Origin: Microvirga sp. ACRRW | GTDB lineage: Bacteria; Pseudomonadota; Alphaproteobacteria; Rhizobiales; Beijerinckiaceae | DNA: 64,000 bases | Direction: 5' to 3' | Assembly: GCF_022346925.1 (NCBI RefSeq) | Contig: NZ_JAKRNJ010000007.1 | Span: 62,001-126,000 of the forward strand | Shown: positions 40,058 through 50,400 of the stretch, one piece after another | Numbering within the stretch: the stretch's first letter is position 1 | Layout of the letters: each line of letters begins with the position of its first letter | Program-made: the position numbers and the translations under genes | The notes under the pieces: model-generated | What the model was told of the DNA's origin: nothing | Seen by the model: only the letters and a program-made list of their open reading frames with translations | Database searches by the model: none

Positions 40058-41119
40058 TCAGATCCAACCCTGGAGTTCGCGCTCCACGATGTGGTTGATC
40101 ACGCGCATGCCCTCATTGCTGTCGTTGAGGCACGGCAGATAGGCGAATTCCTCGCCGCCGTTGTGCATGAAGATCTCGCGGTTCTCGCCGTCGAGTTCCT
40201 CCAGCGTTTCCAGGCAATCCGCCGAGAAGCCCGGAGCCACGATGGCCATGCGCTTCACGCCGCTCTTCGCGAGCGCTTCCACGGTCTTGTCCGTGTAGGG
40301 CTGGAGCCATTCGGCCTTGCCGAAGCGAGATTGGAAGCTCATGCGGAATTTGTCCGCCGGCCAGCCGAAGGCCTCGCGCATCAGGCGCCAGGTCTTCACG
40401 CACTGGCAGTGATAAGGATCGCCCTTGAGCAGGTATTCCTTCGGCACGCCGTGGAAGGAGACGAGAACCACTTCCGGCTCGAAGGTGAGCTTGGCGAGCT
40501 CCTGCTTCATCGAGGCGACGACGGCTTCGATGTAAACCGGATCGTCGTGATAGGGCGGCGAGACGCGAACAGACGGCTGCCAGCGCATGTCCATGAGCGC
40601 GCGGAACGCCTGATCGCAGGCGGTGGCGGAGGTGGCCGCCGCGTATTGCGGATAGAGCGGAACGAGAAGGATGCGGTCGCAGCCCTGATCGAGCAGCGCC
40701 TGGATGCGCTCGCGCACCTCCGGCTTGCCGTAGCGCATGGCCCAATCGACGGTGACCTTGTCGCCTGCGATACTTTTAATATGCGCCGCGACCTTCTCCG
40801 CCTGGTTGCGGGTGATAGTCTTGAGCGGGCCCTCATCGAGCTCGTTGTTCCAGATCGTGGCGTAATCGCGCCCCTTAGGCGCAGGACGCTTGGTGAGGAT
40901 GATCAGGTTGAGGATCGGCCACCAGAGAAGGCGCGGCGTCTCGATCACACGCCGGTCGGACAGGAACTCCTTGAGATACCGGCGCATGGGCCAGTAGGAG
41001 GTGCCTTCCGGCGTTCCGAGATTCATCAGAAGCACGCCAATCCGCCCCGACCGGGCCGGCGGATGGTCCACAGGGCGCACGCCTGGCTGCATCTCGGTCA
41101 CGCTCACACGTTCATTCAT
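40058..41119 (-). CDS. hemH: Ferrochelatase
   Basis: A 353-residue enzyme inserting Fe2+ into protoporphyrin IX, the last step of haem synthesis. Family features are GVLLMNLGTPEGTSYWPMRR at the N-terminus, SFHGVPKEYLLKGDPYHCQC with the metal-binding His, and the late ADCLETLEELDGEN with the conserved acidic patch. The ATG at 41119 is chosen over the GTG at 41137 because AAGGAA lies 9 bases upstream of it. It is a single gene. Confidence 0.95.
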   Translation of the reverse strand: MNERVSVTEMQPGVRPVDHPPARSGRIGVLLMNLGTPEGTSYWPMRRYLKEFLSDRRVIETPRLLWWPILNLIILTKRPAPKGRDYATIWNNELDEGPLKTITRNQAEKVAAHIKSIAGDKVTVDWAMRYGKPEVRERIQALLDQGCDRILLVPLYPQYAAATSATACDQAFRALMDMRWQPSVRVSPPYHDDPVYIEAVVASMKQELAKLTFEPEVVLVSFHGVPKEYLLKGDPYHCQCVKTWRLMREAFGWPADKFRMSFQSRFGKAEWLQPYTDKTVEALAKSGVKRMAIVAPGFSADCLETLEELDGENREIFMHNGGEEFAYLPCLNDSNEGMRVINHIVERELQGWI

Positions 41120-41274
41120 GGACAGAATTTCCTTCACAGCAGGCTCCCGCGCGGAGCCCGCACATTGATGGCGTTCTAAATAGTGGCTTTTTGTCTGTTA
41201 CGCCAATGTGTTCGTATTTCACTTTGACGTGGGTCAACCGGCCATCAGATCTCTTGGCCTTCGCTCGTCCGCCG

Positions 41275-43542
41275 TCAGATCGGCGGGCTCAGGTTCGCGG
41301 TGGACTTGAGCGGCGCGTCGATGGCCACGTGCAGGCCTTCAGGGTCGTAATTGACCTCAACCTTGGCATTGAGCTGCGTGGTCAGAACCCGATGCAGAAG
41401 GCGCGAGCCGAAGCCCTGGCGTTCCGGTTGGGAGACAATGGGGCCGCCCAGCTCCTCCCAGGTCATGATGAGCCGCTTCCCGTCGCCTTCGCCATGTACG
41501 CTCCAGATCACCGAGACCCTGCCGTTGCGCACGGAGAGAGCGCCGTATTTCGCGGCATTCGTCGTCAGTTCGTGAACGGCCATGCCGATGGGAACCGCGA
41601 TCTCGGACGGCAGCTCGACGGCAGGGCCTTCGAGCGTGATCCGCTCGCCCCGCACATCGTTGTAGGGCTTGAGTTCCTTCTCCAGGATCTCACGCAAGGG
41701 AGCCGTCTGCCACACGGCTTCGGTCAGCAGCGAATGCGTGTTGGCAAGCGAAACGATGCGGCCCACGAAGGCTTTATAGAACTCGTCGATACTCGAGGTC
41801 GAACGCGCTGTCGCGCCCACTACCGCCTGCACGGTGGCAAGCGTGTTCTTCACCCGGTGATGCAGCTCGCGGATGAGGAAGGATTGCTGGCTCTGTGCCT
41901 GCTTGCGTTCCTCGATCTCATGCTGCGCCTCGCTGTAGAGGCGCCCGTTCTCGATCGCGACGGCGGCCTGCGCGGCAAGACCGGTCACGAGACGCTCGGC
42001 GCGCTCCGTGAACGCGCCCGCCCGTTCATGGGCGAAGAGAAGCAGGCCCTGGATCTGCCCGTTGCGCGACGAGACGGGAATGGCCATGACACTGCGGGCT
42101 CTGGCCCGATCATGCGAATGGGCATCGTCGGAGAAAGCCCCGAACTCCGGGTCTTCCGCGATGTCGTTGAACCGGATCGCCCTGCCCTGCTCGAAAACGG
42201 CCTTGCAGATCCTGTCGCTGGGGAGTTTCGCAAATGCCGTGCGGGCGCCGCCAGTGGTATAGAGGCCGTATTCCTCCGCGCGCAGTTCACCATCCGGCGC
42301 ATCGTCCCGGTTCGAGAAATAGGCGCCGGCCTGCGCGCCGGTGAGCAGAACCGCCGCCTCGACCACGCTCTCGATGAGCCGGTCCACGTCGAGCTCGGCC
42401 GCGAGCGCCCGGCCTGTCCGGTTGAGCACTTCGAGCGCCGCCGTTTCCGCCTGCAGCTCGCTGGTGCGCAGCGCAACTTCCTTCTGGAGGAAAGCCTCGT
42501 TGGCGGCCTGTTCCCGGAACTGCTGGGCTGCGAGAGATGTCAGCGCGGCGAGGGCCAGAAGAGCAATCAGCGCGAAGGCTCCGTAGACCCTCATTTGGAC
42601 GGTCCAAGGACCCCAATAGGCATTGTTGGGAATGCTGACATTGATGTAGATCGGCTTTTCGCCGACCCGGTAATAAGCTCCGGTCCGATCCTGTCCGTTG
42701 CTCTGGAAGGCATAGGTGCCCGCCTGGGAGTGCGTCCTGATCGCCGCGTCCAAGGCGTCCTTATCGATGGGTGCGAAGGACAGGCCGTCCGCAGGCAGGG
42801 GAAGCTGCGCGATGATCTTGCCATCGGCCGCGCGCACCAGCGAGACCCGGCTGCCCTTCGGCAGGCGAAGCTTGCCCCAATAGCTCTCGAAATAGGACAG
42901 GGCCACCGTGGCCGTGACGATGCCGTCGAAGGCATTGTTCGGGCCGTTGAGGCGGCGGCTGATCATGAAGGTCGGCTCTTTAGTGACCCGTCCGATGATC
43001 GGCTCCCCGACGAAGAGCCCCTGGTCCATCCTCACCTGAATGCGGAAGGCGTCCCGGTCCGCCACATTCGCGGGAGGCGTCGGGAATTCCCTTGTCGTCA
43101 GGCGCAGTCGCCCGGTGGAATCGTTGAGCCATAGATCGTCGAAATAGGGCAAGGTCTCCTTGATCGTGGCGAGGTAGTGCCACAGGGGCCTGGAGGTCTC
43201 GACCTCGTCCCAATTCCTGCCGCCGACGGAGGCCGCCACCTGCTTCAGGGTCAGGTCCGTGACCTCGAGAAGGCGGGCCGTGTGATCCGCCAGGAAATAA
43301 GCGTTTCCGGCGATCTCCTCCTCATTGCGCTGGATCAGGCGATTGCGCTGCTCCCAGGCGATGTAGCCGAAGGTGATGAGGATGAAGACAACGCCGAACA
43401 GACCCATGATCAGGGTCAAGCGGCCCCGCGCCAGCCGCTGCCGGCGGCGTTTACTGGATAGGCGTGACTGCTCTGGGCGTGGTGAAAATTGCAATGAAAC
43501 AGGTCGTATTGTTGCTGCGATTCGCCTTGAGGTGGCAACCAT
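41275..43542 (-). CDS. Sensor histidine kinase, HisKA_2/HWE-like, with periplasmic sensor and GAF
   Basis: A membrane histidine kinase of about 755 residues. Order: TM1 near 40-62, a periplasmic Cache-like sensor domain (about 65-315), TM2 near 318-342, a short coiled coil, a GAF domain (about 370-520), the HisKA_2 dimerisation/phospho-acceptor region with RELHHRVKNTLATVQ (His near 565), and a HATPase domain (HELTTNAAKYGALS). HisKA_2 kinases often feed general stress or light-response pathways. No response regulator is adjacent. The start is uncertain: GTG at 43578 is the alternative. Confidence 0.9.
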   Translation of the reverse strand: MVATSRRIAATIRPVSLQFSPRPEQSRLSSKRRRQRLARGRLTLIMGLFGVVFILITFGYIAWEQRNRLIQRNEEEIAGNAYFLADHTARLLEVTDLTLKQVAASVGGRNWDEVETSRPLWHYLATIKETLPYFDDLWLNDSTGRLRLTTREFPTPPANVADRDAFRIQVRMDQGLFVGEPIIGRVTKEPTFMISRRLNGPNNAFDGIVTATVALSYFESYWGKLRLPKGSRVSLVRAADGKIIAQLPLPADGLSFAPIDKDALDAAIRTHSQAGTYAFQSNGQDRTGAYYRVGEKPIYINVSIPNNAYWGPWTVQMRVYGAFALIALLALAALTSLAAQQFREQAANEAFLQKEVALRTSELQAETAALEVLNRTGRALAAELDVDRLIESVVEAAVLLTGAQAGAYFSNRDDAPDGELRAEEYGLYTTGGARTAFAKLPSDRICKAVFEQGRAIRFNDIAEDPEFGAFSDDAHSHDRARARSVMAIPVSSRNGQIQGLLLFAHERAGAFTERAERLVTGLAAQAAVAIENGRLYSEAQHEIEERKQAQSQQSFLIRELHHRVKNTLATVQAVVGATARSTSSIDEFYKAFVGRIVSLANTHSLLTEAVWQTAPLREILEKELKPYNDVRGERITLEGPAVELPSEIAVPIGMAVHELTTNAAKYGALSVRNGRVSVIWSVHGEGDGKRLIMTWEELGGPIVSQPERQGFGSRLLHRVLTTQLNAKVEVNYDPEGLHVAIDAPLKSTANLSPPI

Positions 43543-43591
43543 GGCACAGCAATGAGGAGAGATGGAGGGTAAATACACCCTTCTCCCCCTC

Positions 43592-43628
43592 GAAAAAAAG
43601 AAACGCCGGAGCCTTAAGGCCCCGGCGC
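43592..43628 (-). terminator. Intrinsic terminator after the 5'-nucleotidase gene
   Basis: On the minus strand, CGCCGG-G-GCCTTAAGGC-T-CCGGCG folds into a stem with a self-complementary centre and is followed by TTTCTTTTTTTCG. It lies about 20 bases after the stop at 43649. Confidence 0.88.
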
Positions 43629-43648
43629 ATGGCGGACCGGCAATGCGA

Positions 43649-45157
43649 TCAACGGATGACGACGCGTCCCTCGACCTTCGGCGCGACCTTGCCGGCCTTG
43701 GTCACATAATCGATCACCTGGCTCGCCATGAGCTGGCTGGCCGAGGGGTCGATCAGGTTCTTGTTGCCGGCGAATGCGCTGTAGCCGTCGCCGCCGCGGG
43801 CCATGAAGTCGTTGGTGGCGAGCTTGTAGGTCTTGGCGGGATCGAGATCCTGGCCGTTGACCTTCAAGGCTTTGACGCGGCTGCCCGGGGGCTCCTTCAT
43901 ATCGACTTCGAAGGTGAGGCCGGAAACCTGCGGGAAGCGTCCGCCGAGTTCACGCACCTGGCTCACGCCGTTCTCGAGACCGGCCTTCAGCTTGGCTCCG
44001 GTGATCTCCATGAGGACGGTGGTGTTGCCGAAGGGCATTTCGGCCTGGAAGTGCCGGCGGGTCAGCTTGGTGCCTGCCGGATATTCCTTGTCGGCGCGAA
44101 GCCCACCGCCATTGGTCACGGCCACATCGGCACCCACCGCGGCTTTCAGAGCATCGGCCACGAGGTTGCCCATGGCGGCCTCGCCTCCGCGCACGGTGGC
44201 GCGGCGGCTGTCGAGCGGCGTTTCTGTCACGCCGATCTCCACGTCGAGTTCCTTGGAGAGCTTGTCCTCATAGCCCTTCACCACGGCCTCGATCTCGGGA
44301 TCGGCCTTCACGGAGGCAGTGTCGACGATGCGGAAGTTCGGAGACCAGCTCACCGTGGTCTTGCCGTCTTTGGTGGCCTTGTTCACGGTAAGCTCCGTGA
44401 CGACCACGTAATTGGCCTGCGACTCGGATTCGCTGAGCGCCACCTTGCCGTCGTAGAAGGCGAGCAGGTGCTCGTCATGGCCGCCGATGATCACGTCGAC
44501 GCCTGCGGAGCGGGCGATGATCATGTCCACTTCGAGCGGCGTGTGGGCTACGGCCACCACGATGTCGACGCCCTTCGCGCGCAGATCCTTGGCCTTGGCG
44601 CGGGCCGCGTCGATGGTGGAGGAGAACTTGATGGTGCCGGGGCTCGACGCAATCGGCGTCTCCTCGGTGGTGAGGCCGAAGAAGCCGACCTTCACGCCCT
44701 GCACGTCCACGATCTTCTCGGGCTTGGTGTTGGCGGGTGCGCCTGCGCCGTCGACGATGTTGGAGGTGAGGATATCGAACTTGGCGTCGGCCAGGCGGGC
44801 GCGGAACACCGCGTCGCCGAGGTCGAATTCGTGGTTGCCCGGCGTCATGGCATCGACGCCCATGCGGTTCAGGATGTCGATGACGTGCGCGCCCTTGTCG
44901 AACCCGGACAGGAGCGAGGGCGAGATGGTGTCGCCCGCATGGACGAAGAAGGCATTGCCCTTCGCCTTCTCTTCCTTGACGACCGTCGCGAGCTTGGCGA
45001 AGCCGCCGCGGCCCTTCTCAGGGCTCATGCGGTCGATGTCGTTGGTCTGGACGAAACGGATGGTCACGGCCTCCTGGGCCAGCGCCGTGCCGGACAGAAG
45101 CAGGGAAAATCCAAGGAAACCGGCGCGCAGGGCAGCGGAGGGTCGGCTGGTCAACAT
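43649..45157 (-). CDS. Bifunctional metallophosphatase/5'-nucleotidase, periplasmic
   Basis: A 502-residue exported protein with a signal peptide (ending GTALAQ). The calcineurin-like domain has VQTNDID, DTISPSLLSG, TPGNHEFDLGD and GGHDEH, and a 5'-nucleotidase C-terminal domain follows (NGGGLRADKEYPAGTKLT; FMARGGDGYSAFAG). The first metal motif is DID rather than the usual DxH, a variant seen in other alphaproteobacterial members to my knowledge. It would hydrolyse extracytoplasmic nucleotides. It is a single gene ending at a terminator. Confidence 0.92.
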   Translation of the reverse strand: MLTSRPSAALRAGFLGFSLLLSGTALAQEAVTIRFVQTNDIDRMSPEKGRGGFAKLATVVKEEKAKGNAFFVHAGDTISPSLLSGFDKGAHVIDILNRMGVDAMTPGNHEFDLGDAVFRARLADAKFDILTSNIVDGAGAPANTKPEKIVDVQGVKVGFFGLTTEETPIASSPGTIKFSSTIDAARAKAKDLRAKGVDIVVAVAHTPLEVDMIIARSAGVDVIIGGHDEHLLAFYDGKVALSESESQANYVVVTELTVNKATKDGKTTVSWSPNFRIVDTASVKADPEIEAVVKGYEDKLSKELDVEIGVTETPLDSRRATVRGGEAAMGNLVADALKAAVGADVAVTNGGGLRADKEYPAGTKLTRRHFQAEMPFGNTTVLMEITGAKLKAGLENGVSQVRELGGRFPQVSGLTFEVDMKEPPGSRVKALKVNGQDLDPAKTYKLATNDFMARGGDGYSAFAGNKNLIDPSASQLMASQVIDYVTKAGKVAPKVEGRVVIR

Positions 45158-45339
45158 CGTCAAAGGTCCTCGATTTCGGGCGGCGCCCATTTTTACCCGC
45201 TGGGAGCCTTAAGGCCGAAACGTGTCACAGAAGTAACAGCCTGTCGATCACTTCGGCGCCTCAATCACCGGCAGAGAGTGATGCCATTTGCGGCCGCTTG
45301 GGCTAGAGACCGGGCAGGCAACTCCAAGAGCATCGCTTT

Positions 45340-46047
45340 ATGACCGGCCCCATCGCCCAAGCCCTCGCCGCGTTCCGTAGCAACAAGCAGACGGCTTCCT
45401 GGCTCACGCTCCCCTTCTTTCAGGACGGCAGCGCCGACCGGGTGGCGGCCAAAGTCGATGCGGTGACCGCCTCTGGCGGCCATGTGCTGCCCCCGCCTGA
45501 GGCGGTGTTCACGAGCATCACCCTGACACCGCTCGACAAGGTCAAGGTGGTCATCCTGGGCCAGGACCCCTACCCGACCCCCGGCGATTCCCATGGCCTC
45601 GCCTTTTCCTATCGCGGCACGCGCCGCCTGCCCGCATCGCTTCGCACGATTCTGGCCGAGATGGCGGCGGATCTCGATGTGCCCATGCCGAAATCCGGCG
45701 ACCTCACGAAATGGGCCAAGCAGGGCGTGCTGCTCATCAACACGGCGCTCACGGTGGAAGCGGGCCAGTCCGGTGCGCATATGAAGTTCGGCTGGTCGGA
45801 TCTGGTCGATCAGGCGATGGCCGCCATCTCCGCGCAGCAGCCCGCCGTGGTGTTCCTGCTCTGGGGCGGACCGGCCCGCAAGCGAGCCGCGCTCATCGAC
45901 CGCACCAAGCACCTCGTGATCGAAGCGGGGCACCCCTCCCCGCTCAATCGGCTCCAGGACTTCAAGGGCACGAGGCCTTTCAGCCGCGCCAATGCCTGGC
46001 TTGCGGAGAAGGGACTGGAGCCCATCGACTGGCGGCTCGACACCTGA
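45340..46047 (+). CDS. ung: Uracil-DNA glycosylase (family 1)
   Basis: A 235-residue enzyme that removes uracil from DNA. The water-activating motif is GQDPYPTPGDSHGLAFS with Asp76 (the usual GQDPYH has His; Pro is found here), a later GVLLINTALTVEAGQ, and the DNA-intercalation loop GHPSPLNR. Length and order match family 1. It lies 72 bases upstream of the aminotransferase start, same strand. Confidence 0.94.
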   Translation: MTGPIAQALAAFRSNKQTASWLTLPFFQDGSADRVAAKVDAVTASGGHVLPPPEAVFTSITLTPLDKVKVVILGQDPYPTPGDSHGLAFSYRGTRRLPASLRTILAEMAADLDVPMPKSGDLTKWAKQGVLLINTALTVEAGQSGAHMKFGWSDLVDQAMAAISAQQPAVVFLLWGGPARKRAALIDRTKHLVIEAGHPSPLNRLQDFKGTRPFSRANAWLAEKGLEPIDWRLDT

Positions 46048-46119
46048 AGATCCTTGCCGAGAAACCGGCCCGGGAGTAGGTCTCTCGCAGCCAATGACCT
46101 GACACGTGTGGAGATCAGC

Positions 46120-47319
46120 ATGACGGAACCCCTGTTCGGACAAGTCGAGGCCTTCGCGGGCGATCCGATCCTGTCCCTCAACGACAGCTTCAAGGCCGAT
46201 CCCCGTGCTGAGAAGGTCAATCTCAGCATCGGCGTCTACACGGACGAGAAGGGCCGCCTTCCCGCACTCGGCTCGGTTCGCGCTGCTTACGAGCGCATCG
46301 GCTTCGCGGAGCGCCCCTATCTGCCCATGGATGGCCATGCCGGTTATCGCGAGGGCGTGCAGAAGCTGATTTTCGGCGACAAGCATCCCGCCCGCGCGGA
46401 AAAGCGCATCGCCACGATCCAGACCATCGGCGGCACGGGCGCGGTCGGCATCGCCGCCGACTTCCTCGCCAAACACACGCCGGGCCGCACGGTTCTCGTC
46501 AGTGATCCGACCTGGGAAAACCATCACGGCCTGTTCCAGCGCGCAGGCTTCAAGACGACGACTTATCCCTATTGGAACAGCGCCACCAAGTCCGTCGATT
46601 TCGACGGCATGGCGAAGGCGTTGGAGGCCGCAGCCCCCGGCTCCATCGTGATCCTCCAGCCCGTCTGCCACAACCCGACCGGCGTCGATCTCGACGAGAA
46701 GCAGCAGGCTGCCATCACTGAGGTGATGGTCGCCAAGGGCCACATTGCCGTGTTCGACATGGCCTATCAGGGTTTCGGTGAAAGCCTGGAGGCCGATGCC
46801 GCCTTCGTGCGCCGCTATGCGGAGCGCGCGAGCTGCCTCGTGGCGAATTCCTTCTCCAAGAACTTCTCGCTCTACGGCGAGCGCGTCGGCGGCTTGAGCG
46901 TGGTTTGCCGCGATGCGGACGAGGCCGAGCGCGTGCTGGGCCAGTTGAAGCTTGCCGTGCGCCGCAGCTATTCGAGCCCGCCGATGACCGGCGGCCTTCT
47001 CGTCGCCACCGTCCTCAGCAACGACGATCTTCGCGCGCAGTGGACCCGCGAGGTCGACGAGATGCGCACACGCATGGATTCCGTGCGCAAGCTTCTCGCC
47101 AAGCACATCAGCGCCCTGTCGAACGAGATCGATGTCGGTTTTCTCACCAACCAGCGCGGCATGTTCAGCTACACAGGACTGACCGCGCAGCAGGTGCGCA
47201 CCATGCGCGAGCGCGACGGGGTGTATCTCGTGGAATCGGGCCGCATGTGCGTGGCAGGTCTCAACGAGGAGAACGCCGCGAAGGTCGCGAAGAGCTTCGT
47301 GGACGCGAGCCAAGGGTGA
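46120..47319 (+). CDS. Aromatic amino acid / aspartate aminotransferase
   Basis: A 399-residue class I (subgroup I-alpha) aminotransferase: DPILSLNDSFKADPR at the start, the phosphate-binding GGTGAVGIA, HNPTGVD with the PLP-contacting Asn, DMAYQGFG, and the Schiff-base Lys247 in NSFSKNFSLYGERVG. This group includes TyrB and AspC; aromatic specificity fits the neighbour, an indolepyruvate ferredoxin oxidoreductase convergent on it. Together they could convert aromatic amino acids to aryl-acetyl-CoA, but this is inference from position. Confidence 0.9.
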   Translation: MTEPLFGQVEAFAGDPILSLNDSFKADPRAEKVNLSIGVYTDEKGRLPALGSVRAAYERIGFAERPYLPMDGHAGYREGVQKLIFGDKHPARAEKRIATIQTIGGTGAVGIAADFLAKHTPGRTVLVSDPTWENHHGLFQRAGFKTTTYPYWNSATKSVDFDGMAKALEAAAPGSIVILQPVCHNPTGVDLDEKQQAAITEVMVAKGHIAVFDMAYQGFGESLEADAAFVRRYAERASCLVANSFSKNFSLYGERVGGLSVVCRDADEAERVLGQLKLAVRRSYSSPPMTGGLLVATVLSNDDLRAQWTREVDEMRTRMDSVRKLLAKHISALSNEIDVGFLTNQRGMFSYTGLTAQQVRTMRERDGVYLVESGRMCVAGLNEENAAKVAKSFVDASQG

Positions 47320-47328
47320 TAACAAGCT

Positions 47329-47429
47329 GTCATCCCGGACACGGCAAAGCCGCGATCCGGGATCGCAAGACGATTAAAGCGCCTTATTCTGAAGACGATC
47401 CCGGATCGGCTTACGCCGTCCGGGATGAC
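47329..47429. repeat. Double inverted repeat between convergent genes
   Basis: Outer arms GTCATCCCGGAC (47329-47340) and GTCCGGGATGAC (47418-47429) and inner arms CGATCCGGGATCG (47353-47365) and CGATCCCGGATCG (47396-47408) are all perfect. The layout GTCATCCCGG is a common Rhizobiales intergenic repeat. It may also end transcription for both flanking convergent genes. Confidence 0.7.
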
Positions 47430-47442
47430 GCTTTCTTGAGAG

Positions 47443-50400
47443 TTACTCCGCCGCAATCGGCAGCGTCGGTTGCTGCTCGGCGCGGAACTTGGCGAGGAGA
47501 TCCGCCTCTTCCTTCTTGGCAACCTCCAGGTTCCGTTCCTTGATGTGGCCGAAGCCGCGGATCTTCTGCGGGATGTTGGCAAGCCCTACGGCAACCGCGT
47601 GATTGTCCGCATTGAGCTTTGCCACGATCTCGCCGATCCGCCCCTCGAATTCTCGAATGAGCTCGCGCTCGGTGCGGCGCTCGTGCGTGTAGCCGAACAC
47701 GTCGAGCGGCGTGCCCCGTAGAGCTTTGAACTTCGCGAGAACGCGGAAGGCCTTCATCATCCACGGACCGAAGCTCATCTTCTTCGGAACGCCGGTGACA
47801 GGATCCTTCTTGGCGAGCATCGGCGGCGCGAGGTGGAACTCGTAGCGCAGGTTCTCACCCTCGAAGGTAGACGCAACCTGACGCTCGAAATGTCCGTCCG
47901 TGTAGAGACGGGCCACCTCGTACTCATCCTTGTAAGCCATGAGCTTGAAGAGCGAACGCGCCACCGCATCGGTGAGCGCGGTCGAACCCGGAACCACATT
48001 TGCTTCCGCCTCGCGCACGCGCTGCACCTGGGCGCGATAACGCTGACCGTAGCGCTTGTTCTGATAGGCGCTGAGGAATTCCACGCGCCGGTCGATCACC
48101 TCGTCCAGCGTTTCGGAAATCTTCAGCTCGTCGTTGGGCGCCTTCAGCGCGTTCATCATGGCCGCGATGACACCAGGCTCAGCCGCCGCGCGGCGCCCCC
48201 AGGTGAAGGCGGAGAGGTTCATCTTCACCGCTTCGCCGTTGAGCTCGATAGCCTTCTCGATGGCAGCAGATGAGAGCGGCACGCTGCCAATCTGATAGGC
48301 ATAGCCCAGCATGAACATGTTCGCCGCAATAGAATTGCCGAGGAGCGCGGTGGCAATCGCCGTCGCATCGACGAAGGCCACACCGTTCTCGCCTGCTGCG
48401 CCCTTGATCGTCCGCTTCAGGCGCTCGGTGGGGAGAGAGAAATCGGCATTGCGCGTGAACTCGCCGGGCATGACCTCCGCCGTGTTCACCACGAGCGCGG
48501 TCTGTCCCTGCTTCACGGATGCGAGCACCTTCTTCGTGCCCGTCACCACGAGATCGCAACCGAGCACCAGATGCGCCGATTCCGCGCTCACACGGATGGC
48601 ATGGATGTCTTCCTGACGGTTGGCAAGACGCACGTGGCTGTAGACCGCACCGCCCTTTTGCGCGAGGCCGGCCATGTCGATCATGCCCATGCCCTTGCCT
48701 TCGAGATGCGCCGCCATGCCGAGAATCGCGCCGATGGTGACGACACCCGTGCCGCCCACGCCCGTGATGATCACGTTGAAGGTGCGGTCGATGGCGGGGA
48801 TCGCCGGATCGGGCAATGGCTTGAAGGTCATGCCGTCCGTGGAGGCGGTTTCCGGCACGGCCTTCTTCACCTTGGCGCCATGCACCGTGACGAAGGAGGG
48901 GCAGAAGCCCTTCACGCAGGAGAAGTCCTTGTTGCAGTTCGACTGGTCGATCTGGCGCTTGCGGCCGAACTCGGTCTGAACCGGCTGCACGGCGACACAG
49001 TTCGACTGCACGGAGCAATCGCCGCAGGCTTCGCAGACGAGATCGTTGATGATGACGCGCTTGTCCGGATCCGGGAACTCGCCGCGCTTGCGGCGGCGGC
49101 GCTTCTCGGAAGCGCAGGTCTGATCGTAGATCATCACCGTCACGCCAGGAATTTCCGCCAGATCTCGCTGCACCGCATCCAGCTCGTCGCGATGATGGAT
49201 CGTCATGCCGGACGGCCAACGGATCGTCTTGGGATACTTGTGCGGTTCGTCGGTGACGAGAGCAATGCGCTCCACGCCTTCCTCGCGCACCTGCCGCGCG
49301 ATCATGTCGACGGTGAGCTTACCCTCATGTGGCTGGCCGCCCGTCATGGCGACCGCATCGTTGAAGAGGATCTTGTAGGTGACGTTGGTCTTGGTATCGA
49401 CAGACCAGCGCAGCGCCAAAATGCCGGAATGGTTGTAGGTGCCATCACCGAGATTCTGGAATACGTGGCCGCGCTTGGAGAAGGACGACTCGCCAATCCA
49501 GTTCGCGCCCTCGCCGCCCATCTGCGTGAAGCCGTCCGTGGAGCGGTCCATCCACTGCACCATGTAATGGCAGCCGATGCCCGCATAGGCGCGCATGCCT
49601 TCCGGCACCTTGGTGGACGAGTTGTGCGGGCAGCCGGAGCAGAAATGCGGCACGCGGGTCGCCACATCGTTGGTGAGCTTGAGCACTTCCTGCGCATTAT
49701 GCAACCGCGCCACGCGGCCACGCAAATCGTCGTTGTTGTGATACTGCAGAAGGCGTTCGCCGATGACGATGGCGATGTCGTTGGGATCGAGCGCGCCTTT
49801 CACGGGGAAGAGCCAGTTGCCGCCCTCGTCCTTCTTGCCGATGCAGAGCGGCTGGTTGGCGGTGCCGTAAAGCTCCTCGCGCAGCTGCACTTCGATCAGT
49901 GAGCGCTTCTCCTCAACGACGATGACCTTGTCGAGCCCTTGCGCGAATTCCAAAAGCTCGCGCTGCGAGAGCGGCCAAGGGCAGGCCACCTTGTAGAGGC
50001 GAAGGCCCATGTCGTTCGCCTTCACCTCGTCGAGGCCAAGCTCGTCGAGGGCTTGGCGCACGTCGAGATAGGACTTGCCGACGGTGATGATGCCGATCTT
50101 CGGATTGCGCCCGCCAGAGAGCACGATGCGGTTGAGGTTGTTGGCGCGGACAAACGCCAGCATCGCGTCGCGCTTGTAGTCCTGAAGGCGCGCTTCCTGA
50201 TCGAGCACGCCGTCGCGGTTGCGGATGTTGAGGCCGCCGGGCGGCATGATGAAGTCGTCGGGCATGACGATCTTCACGCGGTCCAGAGAGCCATCCACGG
50301 AGGCGGTGGACTCGATGTTGTCCTTCACGCATTTGAACGCCACCCAGGTGCCGCAGAAGCGGCTCATGGCGTAGCCGTAGAGGCCGTAATCGAGAATCTC

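Noticed and set aside
41138..41180. Half of an iron-control element (TTCTAAA) upstream of hemH
   Set aside because: Only one half-site is present; the other half of the Irr-type motif could not be found.
41191..43134. A 647-codon plus-strand frame opposite the sensor kinase
   Set aside because: Shadow frame: no ribosome-binding site and no domain, whereas the minus strand has complete kinase motifs.
45265..47325. A 686-codon minus-strand frame opposite ung and the aminotransferase
   Set aside because: Shadow of two well-recognised genes; product is His/Ala/Arg-rich with no family features.
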